A program made the translations under genes and the position numbers. Of a stretch of DNA of 64,000 bases, positions 31,855 through 43,380 are shown piece by piece (the first letter of the stretch is position 1; every line of letters starts with the position of its first letter). The DNA comes from Rhynchopus euleeides (lineage: Eukaryota; Euglenozoa; Diplonemea; Diplonemida; Diplonemidae), in the NCBI GenBank assembly GCA_963210315.1, contig OY723306.1, positions 1,750,787 to 1,814,786 of the forward strand, read 5' to 3'. The notes under the pieces were generated by a model. That model was not told where the DNA came from. It did not search any database and saw only the letters and a program-made list of their open reading frames with translations.

Positions 31855-32297
31855 CAATGTGTTTATACCCAGCTCCGGACGGACGTGTCCGCGACCAGGC
31901 AATCTTCGCCCACGAGTGTAGGCTCCCCAACGACAGCAGGGAAGAAACAACACCGCCTATGATCCTTCTTGCCAATCGCGGACAGGACACCGACTCCGTC
32001 AGTCTCGACCAGCGGCAGCGTGACATCGTGGCTTATCTGCGGCGAAGGCGACTGTGCAAGGCCTGCACGGTGATCCCGCTGTGTATTCTCGACGCTCACC
32101 GGCCGGACAGCACGCGGGACGGATACCGGGCGCCTGCGTGCTCTATCGAATAACCGACATCATCTGACCCTGATCGTACGGAGCCAAAACACGGAGGCTG
32201 CGCCCAGCATCTGTCGCTTAGCGTCGAGAGCGTCGATGGTTGGCTCTCCTATGAGCGAGACTGCGATGGGGACAGGTCGCCCATAGAGAACAGCGAA

Positions 32298-32556
32298 GGG
32301 ATGACAAGTCTTCTCAATGGGCCACCTGCATGTCCTCAATGTCGATCGAGTCAGGCGGGTAACTAGCGACAAACTAGAACCGCCTGGCTGCTCGATATAT
32401 CCCATCGCAGTCGAGGTCTCAGGTGTTGTGATGCTAAGGATATGTATCAAAGAAAGGTGTTGGTGTGTATCGAAGATGTCAGAACAGTATTGTGTAAAAG
32501 GTGTTGAGGATCGCTCGATCTGAGACACAAAGCTGGAGTTGACCATGAGAATAAAG
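32298..32556. repeat. 258-bp repeat R1, copy 1
   Basis: It appears identical to 37997-38254 and is directly joined on its right to R2 copy 2. On the - strand it keeps an open frame (about 85 codons) in both copies, continuing to 135 codons here, with no recognised family. Confidence 0.8.
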
Positions 32557-32709
32557 GACGCTTTCAATGAGGCACCCTCATGTAATGTAAAGGGAAAGCC
32601 GAATTGAAGGCACTTTTATTATCGGTTAGTCAACCTCCACAAACGGGTTGGAGAACCCGCATTTGGTTCGATCAACGTACTTCGGTACAGAACCAAATAT
32701 TTTTTCTCC
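32553..32709 (+). repeat. 157-bp multi-hairpin repeat R2, copy 2
   Basis: Same orientation as, and apparently identical to, 26264-26420. The junction with R1 falls in AAAGG, which is also the edge of the solitary copies of R1 and R2. Confidence 0.8.
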
Positions 32710-33551
32710 CCCCCCCGCCCACCCTGTAGAACGCTCCAACCTCATTTAGTGTTGACGTCAACAACTGTCTGATCCATCCTTACTGCGGTCTTGTGGTCAC
32801 GACGATCTCACCCCCTGAGGGTCAGCGGACTCGGGAGTGGTTATGTTGTGCAGGTTCCGAAGGAATTCCACGCGAATATCAGGGTACTGACGCACTTGCG
32901 ATGCCCTATGTTCCCATGAACCTTGACAGGCTTTGTCCCCCCCACCGGTGTCCACCTCAATCGAACATGAACACCACATGACAGATACTTGATCAGGGGA
33001 TAAGATAGGTCTGGTTTTCCGGTTTTCAAAACCAGGGTTTCCCGGTTCCCGGTTTTCTGGAAAAAAAAAAAGGTCGGTCTCATTTTTGGCGGTTTTTTTG
33101 TGACTTTGCATGGTTATCAACAGATCTTACCCCCTTTTCTTCCCGAAACCCGTCGAGCATGTCTTCGTCGTCGTAATTTTTTTTCTGTTAAGATCTTAGT
33201 GAAAAAATCACAAAAATTAAGATCTTAGTATTTTTTTTCGAAGATCTTAGGTAAGATCTTAGTTTTTTTGCAAATATCCTTTCGTATTCTTGCTGGAATA
33301 CTACAGACACACGGCACATCCCAGTCAGGAGTGCAGGCTTCGCTGTCCCGTGAACGGAGAGCGTTTGGGGTGCACAAATAGATCACGTCAAACAGTACAG
33401 GAGGAGTTGAAAACCCCATTCCTGTTTCACCAACAGGGTTAGAAACCTCATTTCCCCCCTTCATTCGCTAAGCAGTCTCACCCAACCCCGGGGTTGAAAA
33501 CCCCGTCCCATGACTTGGAACATTTCTGATACATGCAACTGACCGCCCCCC

Positions 33552-33660
<109 letters not shown>

Positions 33661-33706
33661 ATCCCCGGAGTTGAAAACCCCAGGACTGAGGACGTTTCTG
33701 AGATCA

Positions 33707-36361
33707 TCACGACAGGTCAACTTCCTGGCAACCACCGTTGTTCCTCACCTTGGGGAAGGAATGCCTGAGATGGCTCTGTGGGTATCTGACAGCCAGGTCC
33801 TGGTTGCAGTGATGAAACACGATACTTGCCATCACGTCAGGCTTTGCGGCGCTGCGGTTGGCAGGAAGAGCATCTTTCCCTACGCTGAACACCGAGTCGC
33901 AGCCGGTGGTAGCTGCAGGCACCGCCAGCAGGTCCAGGGAAAGGCACCGGAGCCCCTCGCCAGCAGACGTGTACTTCTCCCAGAAGCCGACAGCTGAGGC
34001 CTTGTCCTTGCCGGTGGGTTTGCCTTTCGCGAATTTTCCGAGTCCAGCCAGGTATGTGCTCCATGCCTCCACGGTGACAACAGCTGAGAACTGAGGGAGG
34101 GCAAGTTGCAGCTGCTCAAAAGGAAGGAGGGTTTTGCATGTCTGCATCAGCAGGGCCTGCTGTGGGCACAAATGCCGCACGCCACGCCAGAACCAGTACC
34201 CGCTCTCTCCTTTATTTCCCCACCAGAGGCGCTTGAGTGACTCGCTCAGCAGGACAGCCACCGGTGAAGCACTCTCGGAGAGGTCGGGGTGGGTGTTGGC
34301 TCTCTGGAGGTAGGCCTCTTCGGCCTCACCCCTGGCTATCCCGCCGGCCTCGTCGAGGTCGTGGATGCAGTCCTCTATGTCCCCCCAAACCTGGTGCGCA
34401 TGCGGCTCGGCAGAGGGGTCGGAGTACTTTCGAAAGACGCGCAGCAGGGGTGCCGTGTTGTCACACATCATCTTGAGGTCGGCGTGGAGGGTGGCAGTGC
34501 TGTAGCGGTCCAGCAGGCTTCGCAGAACATTTAAGCTGCTGCATGGCTTCTGCGTGTTCTTGAGCTCCAAAGCCGCGAAGCTGTGGAGGGCCGCCAGCCT
34601 GTCACGGCAGTGCAGGTAGCACTTCAGGCTCGCTTCGTACCGCGTGTCGCTGAGCAGGGGGCATCTGACACAGGGGGGTGCGCTCTCGGGGATCTTCTCC
34701 TGTAGCTCAGCGAGCTTACCCCGTGCGGCGGCGAGCAACCCGTCGAAGTCCGCTGCCTCTGTGAGGGCCGCCAGCCCCGGGGGGACCTCGCTGCGGTAGA
34801 CAGCAAACAGCGCCTCCTTCTCCCGCGGCTTCGCGACGGCAGCCATCCCGCTCATCCGCTCCACCAGTTCTGCCAGCACGTCAGCTCCGGCAGGCTCCAA
34901 CACCTTCTGCTGCGCTTCAACGTAGCGACGCGCCCTGTTCTTGCAGTCCTCCCCTGAAAACAGGGCATCCAGCAGGGATACGAGCACGTATGACAGCACG
35001 CCACTGGCGGGGTCTGTGAAATCCCCAAGTTCGACTCTTGCCAAGAACTCGAGTTTCTGCTTCTTGAGCCACTTATCAGCGGAATCCGCAGCGTTGTTGG
35101 CGATGTGGGGGATGCACGACACCCACGGGATGCCGAGTTCCGCGTCGACCTCCCTGCTTGCTGCCCCGTTTCTCCCGCCGCGATCAGAACGCACCATCAT
35201 TGGGGCGCTCAGGCCCAGTTTCTCCCACTCCTCCTTCAGGACCGTTGCTACAGGCGCATCAGTGAGGGGCACCACCAGCACAGCACTGAAGCTCCGTGCT
35301 GAACATACCATCGAGATCAGCTGCGTTCCCAGCAGCGATCCACAGTCGTGCAGCACTGACCACCTCCGCCCCTTGAGTCGGTCTGTGATGGCCGCACGAC
35401 TTTCCTCCATCACCTTGGGACTATTCCTCGTCACGACGGGCCCAAGGCGTGGAACGTACCGCGGGATGGTGATGCCATTGAGAACCTCAAGGGCGGTGTG
35501 CAGCGCAGCGGGGGTGATGCCTGCGTAGAGCGCAGCCTTTGTCGCCTTGAGTTCGAAGCAAGACGTGTGACGTGAAGCCAACCCAGGGATGGTCTTCTGC
35601 GCTGCCTCATCCTGGGCAGCCGCCTTCGCCACCTTGTCTAGGTGCTTCCCCCCCGTGAAGTGGCCCCGCACATCAAGGGCCTGGGACCCGGGGTTCCACA
35701 GGCGGGAGCACGTCTGACAGGCGGGAACCATCTGCCCCTCTTCAAACATCCTCAGAAGGGACGCTCTGTTGATGAAACCTGCGGGTGCCTTGCCGAGCTC
35801 CACCTGTGAGCAGGTGTCGAACTCGTCGATCACATCTATCAGAGGTGCAGCAAGGTCGTAGGCCTTCACCTTCGCCTGCTCCGGAATGTTGGCGGCAGCC
35901 CCCTTCTCAGCGATCCGTGCCGATGCCGCACGCCTCTCAACTGTGGAGGGAAGGGGCTGCCGTCCCTGCGTCTGTGGCACTGTGTCACTCCCAGGCCCCT
36001 GCTGTCGATTGCGGATCCGGAACTTCGCCACAGCCTCCGCCACCTCCCCCTTTGACCGCTTCAGCTTTCTGCCCTCTTCTTGCACTTCCCCATTCGCAAG
36101 CCTCGTGTAGATGCCCAGCTCCACAGCCTCGTCGACAAGCGCCGGCTTGCGCTTCTTCCCCAGCTGCTTGGACAGCGTGTCCACCGCTTGCGTTAGAGGC
36201 GTGTCCACCTGAGCAGGCGGCTCCGCCTGAGCGGGCGGCCCTGCTGGCTCCTCCTCCTGCTCCTCGTCCGCGGGGGCAGGCTGGGGTTCAGGCTCCGGCT
36301 GCGCGGGGTCCGCCGGGGGCAGGCTGTCCATTTCCACGTCATGATCACCTGCCCCACTCAT
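33707..36361 (-). CDS. hAT-superfamily transposase, apparently intact
   Basis: 884 residues from the ATG at 36361, with an open GTG-initiated extension to 36451. Acidic, Pro-rich N-terminus, then a BED-like finger around residue 216 (CQTCSRLW...GHFTGGKH). The RNase H core shows WSVLHDCGS (about 339), MVRSDRGG and CIPHIANNAADSADKW (about 391-424), matching the hAT D...D...CxxHxxN pattern. The C-terminus has the dimerisation/insertion signature LDLLAVPAATTGCDSVFSVGK...NRSAAKPDVMASIVFHHCN. In that motif the usual ErxFS glutamate appears as Asp (CDSVFS). No stop or frameshift interrupts it. It would catalyse cut-and-paste excision of its own element and perhaps of shorter relatives. Confidence 0.85.
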   Translation of the reverse strand: MSGAGDHDVEMDSLPPADPAQPEPEPQPAPADEEQEEEPAGPPAQAEPPAQVDTPLTQAVDTLSKQLGKKRKPALVDEAVELGIYTRLANGEVQEEGRKLKRSKGEVAEAVAKFRIRNRQQGPGSDTVPQTQGRQPLPSTVERRAASARIAEKGAAANIPEQAKVKAYDLAAPLIDVIDEFDTCSQVELGKAPAGFINRASLLRMFEEGQMVPACQTCSRLWNPGSQALDVRGHFTGGKHLDKVAKAAAQDEAAQKTIPGLASRHTSCFELKATKAALYAGITPAALHTALEVLNGITIPRYVPRLGPVVTRNSPKVMEESRAAITDRLKGRRWSVLHDCGSLLGTQLISMVCSARSFSAVLVVPLTDAPVATVLKEEWEKLGLSAPMMVRSDRGGRNGAASREVDAELGIPWVSCIPHIANNAADSADKWLKKQKLEFLARVELGDFTDPASGVLSYVLVSLLDALFSGEDCKNRARRYVEAQQKVLEPAGADVLAELVERMSGMAAVAKPREKEALFAVYRSEVPPGLAALTEAADFDGLLAAARGKLAELQEKIPESAPPCVRCPLLSDTRYEASLKCYLHCRDRLAALHSFAALELKNTQKPCSSLNVLRSLLDRYSTATLHADLKMMCDNTAPLLRVFRKYSDPSAEPHAHQVWGDIEDCIHDLDEAGGIARGEAEEAYLQRANTHPDLSESASPVAVLLSESLKRLWWGNKGESGYWFWRGVRHLCPQQALLMQTCKTLLPFEQLQLALPQFSAVVTVEAWSTYLAGLGKFAKGKPTGKDKASAVGFWEKYTSAGEGLRCLSLDLLAVPAATTGCDSVFSVGKDALPANRSAAKPDVMASIVFHHCNQDLAVRYPQSHLRHSFPKVRNNGGCQEVDLS

Positions 36362-37100
36362 GATGGCCCTGGCTTTGTGGATGATGATTGTGGCGAGGCA
36401 TGTTGGGGTGGGGTTTGCGGCAAGCAGCTCATCGGCGACAGCAAGACACACTCAGGAACAGGCACAGATTGCGATCAGGAGGGATTTGTGGGGGAGAAGG
36501 TAAGCTATGAAATGCAGTCACAACACCGTTCAGCCGCAACCGCTCTCAGTCAGTATATGTTTGCTGACGCCGTGCATTGTGTCGTACGCTGCCGGCAGGA
36601 AAAATCGTCCTGGGCCTCGTCAGGGAGTGTATCTCCAGTCAGTCAACAAGGAATATGGGGGAAAAACTAAGATCTTAGCTAAGATCTTAGTAAAAAATAC
36701 CAAGATCTTAGGAAAATTGAAAATTTTACAAAGATCTTTAAAAAAGCCGTTTTCCAGTCAACATCTTCGTAAAGATCTGTTGAAAACCATGACTTTGGGA
36801 CAGTAAAACAGTCAGAAAAAACGCCATAAAAAAATAGAAAGTGACCCCATCGTGATCCGCACAGAGCCCAAATAGTCCAAAGAAGGCAGAGAAGCGGAGA
36901 AGAAAAAATGGACCTAGCGGGTGGCCCGGTGGGTGGTGATGCCCTCGTCATGCAGGTCTCTTCTGTTTTGAAGGTGCACACATGGTGGACTCCAGCCACC
37001 ATGTCTAAGAGGGAGTCTAAGACTGCAGTCTGTACTGGAGACGGGAGTCTATTTTCCAGCTAGTTTACGCTCAGACTCCCGCTAGTTGAGACTCATGGGA

Positions 37101-37154
37101 GACACGGTGTACTCCAGCGGAGGTAGGGTAACCTCCGCTGGAGTTCACCGTGTC
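37101..37154. repeat. 24-bp-arm hairpin
   Basis: GACACGGTGTACTCCAGCGG + AGGT, loop AGGGTA, then the complementary arm with one mismatch. Nearby sequence has several AGACTC/GAGTCT repeats and a smaller ATGGTGG/CCACCAT hairpin at 36978-37000. Confidence 0.8.
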
Positions 37155-37581
37155 GTCTGCCTCTGTGCAGCGTCACTCGGTGCCATCGAATACATGGCGA
37201 CAGCCCACCAACTCGAGACAGATCTGCTTGTCTGGAGGGCTGAGACGAGAACACGAACGACTTTCAAGCAGTCTTGAAGGTCGCCAAGCCTATTGGGGGC
37301 AACTAACAGATGAGATTTGTTTGTTGCCTGTCGTCACAGCTAGGTGCCCATCTCCTCGAAAACTCTCGTCTAGGCTCTACGTGGCGGAGATCTCGTGGAC
37401 CCTTTGGCCATGACAAGGTCTGCCGTGCATCCACTCCACCCACAACGCACACCTGTCACGAGTGGTCGCTCCCACGTCCTCCTCCACCCTGAAGGTTGAA
37501 CCCTCAAGGACCAGTGATCTCCTGCTGGCCGGGCTGCGATACAGTGAAGCCTTCCTACTTACAAGCGAATCCAGACTGTAG

Positions 37582-37644
37582 GGAACAGATGTTCACTACC
37601 GTGGCCTCCGGCGGCTGGGGGGCTCCGCCCCCCAGACCCCCCTG
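37582..37644 (+). repeat. GC-hairpin repeat, copy 4
   Basis: Starts GGAACAGATGTTCACTACCG and carries the full CTGGGGGGC/GCCCCCCAG stem. Confidence 0.85.
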
Positions 37645-37996
37645 CGTAAAAACATTGCACCAGACCGGTTTTTTGGCCGAGAGTCCAAACTTTCAAAGCA
37701 GCTGCTGCGCCTGCCCCACCAAGCAGCCTCAGTACGACAGGACGCGCGCAGGCACTGGGCCCTCTCAGATTCTGGGAGGGTTTGCGCGGGTCGCGCGCGC
37801 CGAAGGCGCGCGCGAAAAATTTTCAAAACCAGAAAAACCGGAAAACGGCGCCAGAAAAAAAGTCTATCTTATACCCTGTACTTGATACTTGCAACAAAAA
37901 ACAGGCACCAATACAATCATCACTAATCCATTGTCAAGACAAGTAACAAGGCGTTGCGAGGAGACGGCAACGCAGGTTTTCCCACCGCCCTCCCCC

Positions 37997-38254
37997 GGGA
38001 TGACAAGTCTTCTCAATGGGCCACCTGCATGTCCTCAATGTCGATCGAGTCAGGCGGGTAACTAGCGACAAACTAGAACCGCCTGGCTGCTCGATATATC
38101 CCATCGCAGTCGAGGTCTCAGGTGTTGTGATGCTAAGGATATGTATCAAAGAAAGGTGTTGGTGTGTATCGAAGATGTCAGAACAGTATTGTGTAAAAGG
38201 TGTTGAGGATCGCTCGATCTGAGACACAAAGCTGGAGTTGACCATGAGAATAAA
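37997..38254. repeat. 258-bp repeat R1, copy 2
   Basis: Apparently identical to 32298-32556, but here not followed by R2. Confidence 0.8.
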
Positions 38255-39784
38255 AGGCGCCACTGCGCCCATCCCATTTCGGAAAAAAATCCCGTCGTTT
38301 GTTGCCTACATCACCGCCACAGCATACTTCCGTTGCCCGTTCTCCCTTTTTGGCCTCTCTCTCGCCTTTCCCCTCCGCCGGCCACGTATTTCTTTGCCAC
38401 GATTTGGGGCGACCAGGCACCTCCACCCCTGCAGCCAACAAACAACCCCCTGCTGAGTCCCCAGGGTGATTTCCCTCCCTCCTCCCCATACCCCCACCCC
38501 CCGTCCCTGCTGCTGGTGTGGATCCGGATTTCCCGGGTTTTGTGTGTTTCCGGCAAGCAGAGGGGGGGAGAAAACTGAAACATATGTCGTCGGTTTCGTT
38601 CTTTTCTTTTCTTTTTTCCTCCAAATATTTTTTTTCCGCGCACGCACACACACACACACACACACACATACAAACCGGACAACACAGCAAGCACAATAAA
38701 ATCACCGCACGCCGTCAGTAGATTGGGTTTGCCCCGCAAAGTGACGAACATCGCATCACATCGTCAACTGCTTGAGGGATGATGAGGGTGAAATCCCACA
38801 GGATATACGAGGCGGCACTTCACTTTCAAAAGTCCAGCCACGGGACACAGCGCCGCAAAAAAAAAACTCACCGCACGCCCGCACCCTAGCCCCTTGGGGC
38901 AACGCCCTGCCACGCATGGAATAAACTGCCGGACCCACCAAGTCAGGTGGGCTTTCAAAAGCAAAAACAAAATACCCCCATGCATGCAGGCACAAGTTCC
39001 CTAAGGTGATGGCTCTTTTTCTTTTGTCGCCATCCCGTCCGTTTTCTTTTGTTTTGCTGCCCACACACGCCCCACCATCCAGTATGATGGGGGGCACATG
39101 CAGCTATGGAAGAGTGGGGGATCGGGGGTACGAGTGGGGTGAACATGCACACTCGTCAGGGGGCTTTGGGGGGGGGGGGGGTTTGTGTTCGACCAGCACA
39201 AATCCCAGGGTGTATGTGCGTGTGTGAGGCAGCATCAGAGCACGCTCGGTGCGATCCACACTGCGCAACAAAGGAGCTTTTTTAACGTATGTATGTGACA
39301 GGCGAGATACACCACAGCAAGAGCAGCAGGCGGGGGTGCTCGGTGTGCGATACACCCCTGCCTTCAGGCATGCCAAGGGGAGCCTGGGGCAAAGGAGTGT
39401 GTGCTCCCCCTCCCCCCTTCACAGGCTTTGAAGGGTGCTGCTGAAGAGCAGGGTTAGTAGGGTCAGCAGGGCTCGGTGTGTGATACCTAAATGCCTTCAG
39501 GCATGGCCGTGGTCAAGGGGTCCCTCAGGCCCTGAGGCATGTGAAGGGTGGGCGATCCCCGCAATTCGTTTTCGCAGGATTTTTGAGGAGTGATGCAACC
39601 CTCACTCTGCGTTCAAGTGTTCAATGGCATGGCATGTCAGAGCTTGGGGGAAGGGAACCCAGAAGAAGCAAAAAAAATATATCTGTCGATTCTGAAGAAG
39701 AAGAAGGAAACAAAAAAAACTAAACCCCCCTCCTGCATAATCTTAAATAACGCATAATATTAAATATCGCATAATATTAAATAT

Positions 39785-40150
39785 ACCTGGGACCCCCCGT
39801 GTATAAGTCCCCCCCCCTTACCCCCGTGTTTAAGTCCCCCCCTGGGGGTCTGGCAGGGGGGGGACTTAAACACAGGGGGACCTAAACACGGGGGTGGGCT
39901 GGTCTGGAGGGTCATCAGGTGGCCCCTAGGCCCTCCAGGTGCTGTCAGAGTCGAAAAGTGGGGTGCCAAAAGTCCATCCGGACCGGAATTACCCCCCTAC
40001 GACAGCAGAGGAAGAGGTCTTCTTGGTCTCCACTGTGCCACCCCCGTGTTTAAGCCCCCCCCGTGTTTAGGTCCGCCCCCCCCGTGTTTAAGTCCCCCCC
40101 GGCCGAAAATCGCCTCCAGGGGGGGGACTTAAACACGGGGGGTCCCAGGT
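39785..40150. mobile_element. ACCTGGGACCCCCC MITE, copy 1
   Basis: TIRs are ACCTGGGACCCCCCGTGT and its complement, each followed by AAGTCCCCCCC-type sequence. TA flanks sit beside CATAATATTAAATA motifs. The interior has several CCCCCGTGTTTAAG/CTTAAACACGGGGG units in both orientations. A near-identical copy lies at 45821-46201, but a 42-bp internal segment (40028-40069) is inverted between the copies. Confidence 0.8.
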
Positions 40151-40194
40151 AACGCATAATATTAAATATAACTCATAATATTAAATAACTCATA

Positions 40195-40303
40195 GGGGGC
40201 CTTCGCTACCAAGTGTGACTGAGTGAGAAAAAGTGAGCTCCAGCCCACTTCCCCTCACTGACTGACGAGCTGTGACGAGCTGTGACTGGTAGCGAGGGCC
40301 CCC
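40195..40303. mobile_element. 109-bp MITE, TIR GGGGGCCTTCGCTACCA
   Basis: Ends are GGGGGCCTTCGCTACCA and TGGTAGCGAGGGCCCCC, with ATA on both sides (3-bp duplication). The TIR resembles that of the GGGGGTCTTCGCT family, but the interior (AGTGA-rich with GACGAGCTGTGACGAGCTGTGAC) is different. Confidence 0.8.
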
Positions 40304-40676
40304 ATAATATTAAATAGGGCGTTTTTGGGGGGTTTTTGGCCGTTTTTTTCGGCTAGTAGGCCAAAAGAGGTCATCTCCGGGGACGCACAGCGTCTGTACA
40401 TGACGTAGGTGACTGAAAAAATCCTATTTTCAGCACCCGTTGTTCGCTAGCGGTTGTTTGCAAGTGAGTCCTGGTAGCAAACAGCCCAGTACTCATAATA
40501 TTAAATATCGGCCCCCAAGGAGGATTCTTCATATTCCTGGATTTCCCGAATTTCCTGGATTTCCCCCGGCCCCTTAGGCGATTTCAGGGCGGACATGCCC
40601 GGACCCGGAAATCCGGGTGTCCGGATGTCCGGGTCCAATTTTGACCCCCCCCCCCCCCCAGGCCTCTCAATTTTAC

Positions 40677-40861
40677 TTGTCATGCAAGTATTTTACATGT
40701 ATAATACTTGCATGACAAGTATTATACATGTAAAATACATGTAAATGCCTGAAATATACATGTAAAATACATGTACCGTAAACGGAAAAAGGGTGGACCG
40801 TAAAAATGTTCCAAGTTCCCAAAAAAAGGCCAAACGTTCCATCTTTTTTACGGTCCACCAT
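40677..40861. repeat. ATACATGTAT palindromic tract and 68-bp hairpin
   Basis: 40677-40775 is related to the AT-rich body of the outer element at 5776-7123. The 68 bp at 40792-40859 have inverted ends GGTGGACCGTAAAAA / TTTTTTACGGTCCACC. Confidence 0.65.
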
Positions 40862-40869
40862 TTATTGGG

Positions 40870-42350
40870 ACTGAGGAGGATTCTTCATATTCCTGGATTT
40901 CCCGAATTTCCTGGATTTCCCCTGGCCCCTTAGGCGATTTCAGGGCGGACAGGGCGGACATATCCGGACCGGAAATCCGGGTGTCCGGATGTCCGGGTCC
41001 AATTTTGACCCCCCCCCCCCCCCCCCCGGACATTTCCCGAATTTCCCGCCCGGACATGTCCGGGCGGACATCCGGACATCCAGAAATGTCCGCCCCGGAC
41101 AGGGCGGACATGTCCGGGCGGACATTTTCTGGTGTCCGGATGTCCGGGCGGACATGTCCGGACCCGGAAATTCGGGAAATCCAATTTTGACCCCCCCCCC
41201 CCCCCCCCCCGGACATGTCCAGCCAGGACCTCAATAGTTTGATTTTTGGTCCAGAAAATAGTTTGAAAATTTTTGAAATCTGGGTGCCCAAAAAAAAATT
41301 CCTAAGACCGGCGATTTGTAGGGGGACCCTTTCGAATTTTTTTTTGGGGAAGGGTAAATTGAACGTTTTTGGCCAAATGAAGCCACTGCGACCATTCCCG
41401 GGCCTCGGAAATCAGATTTTGGCCCCTCAAATGCGGTACCGGTCCGGACAAAAAACCGAAAAAATCGTGAAAAATGGCCCATTTTCCCCAGCCAAAAATG
41501 GGCCAAAAATGCCCCCCGGACACCCCCAGAGACATGTCCTAATCCGGGGTGCCAGTAGGGGGGACCTTTCGAATTTTTTTTCGAGGAGAGGTCAATTGAA
41601 CGTTTTTGGACATCTGAGGCCACTGCGACCATTCCCAGGCCTCGGAAATGAGATTTTTGGCCCTCAAATGGGGTACCGGTCCCCACGAAATTACGAAAAA
41701 ATCATGAAAATCGAAAGGTCCCACGCACCAAATTCTGCCCAAAAATCGTCAAAAATGGACATGTCATACGCAGCAAGGGGGCAAACCACTCCCCAATGCT
41801 CAATGATTCCACGGCAAGCCAGATTTTCTGATCAATTGGTTTGTTTGAGCATGTTCCTGGCCCTTGTTTGGAAAGTAGATGACCCCTGGCTGGAGAGGAC
41901 GGTTGTGCTCGACCGGACGGAGAGAGAACCTTCTCCATAACCACCTCCACTCCACAATGCCACAAGTGGCAGGAAGGCCGGGTGTTACAGGCCTCAACCA
42001 GGGTTCCAAGGCTCTCCACTTCCTGGCTGCGTCAGGGATCACCGGGTACAGCGAGCAGGATTCCCTGTCCTGACACCCCAGCATGTACCACCGGAAGAAC
42101 CCGAAACAGCAGCCGCCCCTCATGGGGGTTGCAAGAGGCACGGAAATCGTTCAAATCGGACCAAGTCCGAAAATCCGGCACTTTCTTGGGTACAAATTGC
42201 GGTCCGAAATTTTCCGATTTTTTGAAAAAAGGCTAATTCTGTAAGGGGGACCTTTTCGAATTTTTTTTTTCGGGCACTTTTTCCACAAGGAAATGTCCGC
42301 CCTGTCCGCTACTGTCCGCTACTGTCCACTACCGATTTCAAGGATCCTCC
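40870..42350. repeat. Segmental duplication, copy 1 (empty-site copy)
   Basis: It shares with 43388-45805 the GGAGGATTCTTCATATTCCTGG unit, the CTAAGACCGGCGATTTG...CGAATTTTTTTT unit and a long tail to TTCAAGGATCCTCC, with only scattered differences. Between the first two units this copy has about 200 extra bases rich in GGACATGTCC-type palindromes. It lacks the 1.2-kb insertion found in copy 2. Confidence 0.75.
41020..41220. repeat. Cluster of GGACATGTCC / TCCGGACA palindromes
   Basis: At least eight overlapping copies of TCCGGACAT, GGGCGGACAT and their complements within 200 bp. Confidence 0.7.
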
Positions 42351-42379
42351 CAAAACTCATAATATTCAATATACCGTAT

Positions 42380-43380
42380 ACCGTATACGTAAATATTTTG
42401 GAACGTAAATATTATGGAACGTAAATATTATGGAACGTAAATATTTTGGAACGCTGGTGGGTTGGCGTTCCAGATTTTTTTCGTTCCATAATATTTACAG
42501 GGCTTTCTGCGACTCGGGGACTTGGGCCAGGTGATCGGACGGCATACAGAGTCCCTGACGGGGCCTACTCGTGCACTTTTCGCGCGATTCCTGAGGCAAG
42601 CCATCCTCACCACCGAGTCCCCAACTGGCCCTGTAAATATTTTGGAACGTAAATATTATGGAACGGACCAGGCAAAAATGGGCCCGTTCCATAATATTTA
42701 CGTTCCATAATATTTACGTATACGGTACGTAAATATTATGGAACGTAAATATTATGGAATGGGCCCATTTTTGGCCGGTCCGTTCCATAATATTTACGTT
42801 CCATAATATTTACAGGGCCAGTTGGGGACTCGGTGGTGAGGACGGCTTGCGTCAGGAATCGCGCGAAAAGTGCACGAGTAGGTCCCGTCAGGGACTCTGT
42901 ATGCCGTCCGATCACCTGGTCCAAGTCCCCGAGTCGCAGAAAGCCCTGTAAATATTATGGAACGAAAAAAATCTGGAACGCCAACCCACCAGCGTTCCAA
43001 AATATTTACGTTCCATAATACCGTATACGTAAATATTTTGGAACGTAAATATTATGGAACGTAAATATTTTGGAACGCTGGTGGGTTGGCGTTCCAGATT
43101 TTTTTCGTTCCATAATATTTACAGGGCTTTCTGCGACTCGGGGACTTGGACCAGGTGATCGGACGGCATGCAGAGTCCCTGACGGGACCTACTCGTGCAC
43201 TTTTCGCGCGATTCCTGACGCAAGCCGTCCTCACCACCGAGTCCCCAACTGGCCCTGTAAATATTTTGGAACGTAAATATTATGGAACGGACCGGCCAAA
43301 AATGGGCCCGTTCCATAATATTTACGTTCCATAATATTTACGTATACGGTATTTACGTTCCAAAATATTTACGTATACGG
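42380..43380. mobile_element. Array of three CCGTATACG MITEs
   Basis: Three units of the family seen at 5878-7080 (about 42383-42727, 42727-43023 and 43022-43355), with alternating core orientation. CCGTATACG/CGTATACGG ends and TA mark most junctions; two ends are truncated or shared. A short extra arm (43352-43381) closes the array. Confidence 0.75.

Larger units (their letters stand above)
36841..39720. other. Repeat-rich region without a gene
   Basis: It contains AGACTC/GAGTCT-rich hairpin sequence (36970-37160), a GC-hairpin repeat copy (37582-37644), R1 copy 2 (37997-38254) and a (CA)n tract at 38645-38668. The frames seen here belong to the repeats or are low complexity. Confidence 0.5.

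Noticed and set aside
26264..32709. LTR retrotransposon with 157-bp LTRs
   Set aside because: The direct repeats lack TG...CA ends and no gag, integrase or RT remnants are visible between them.
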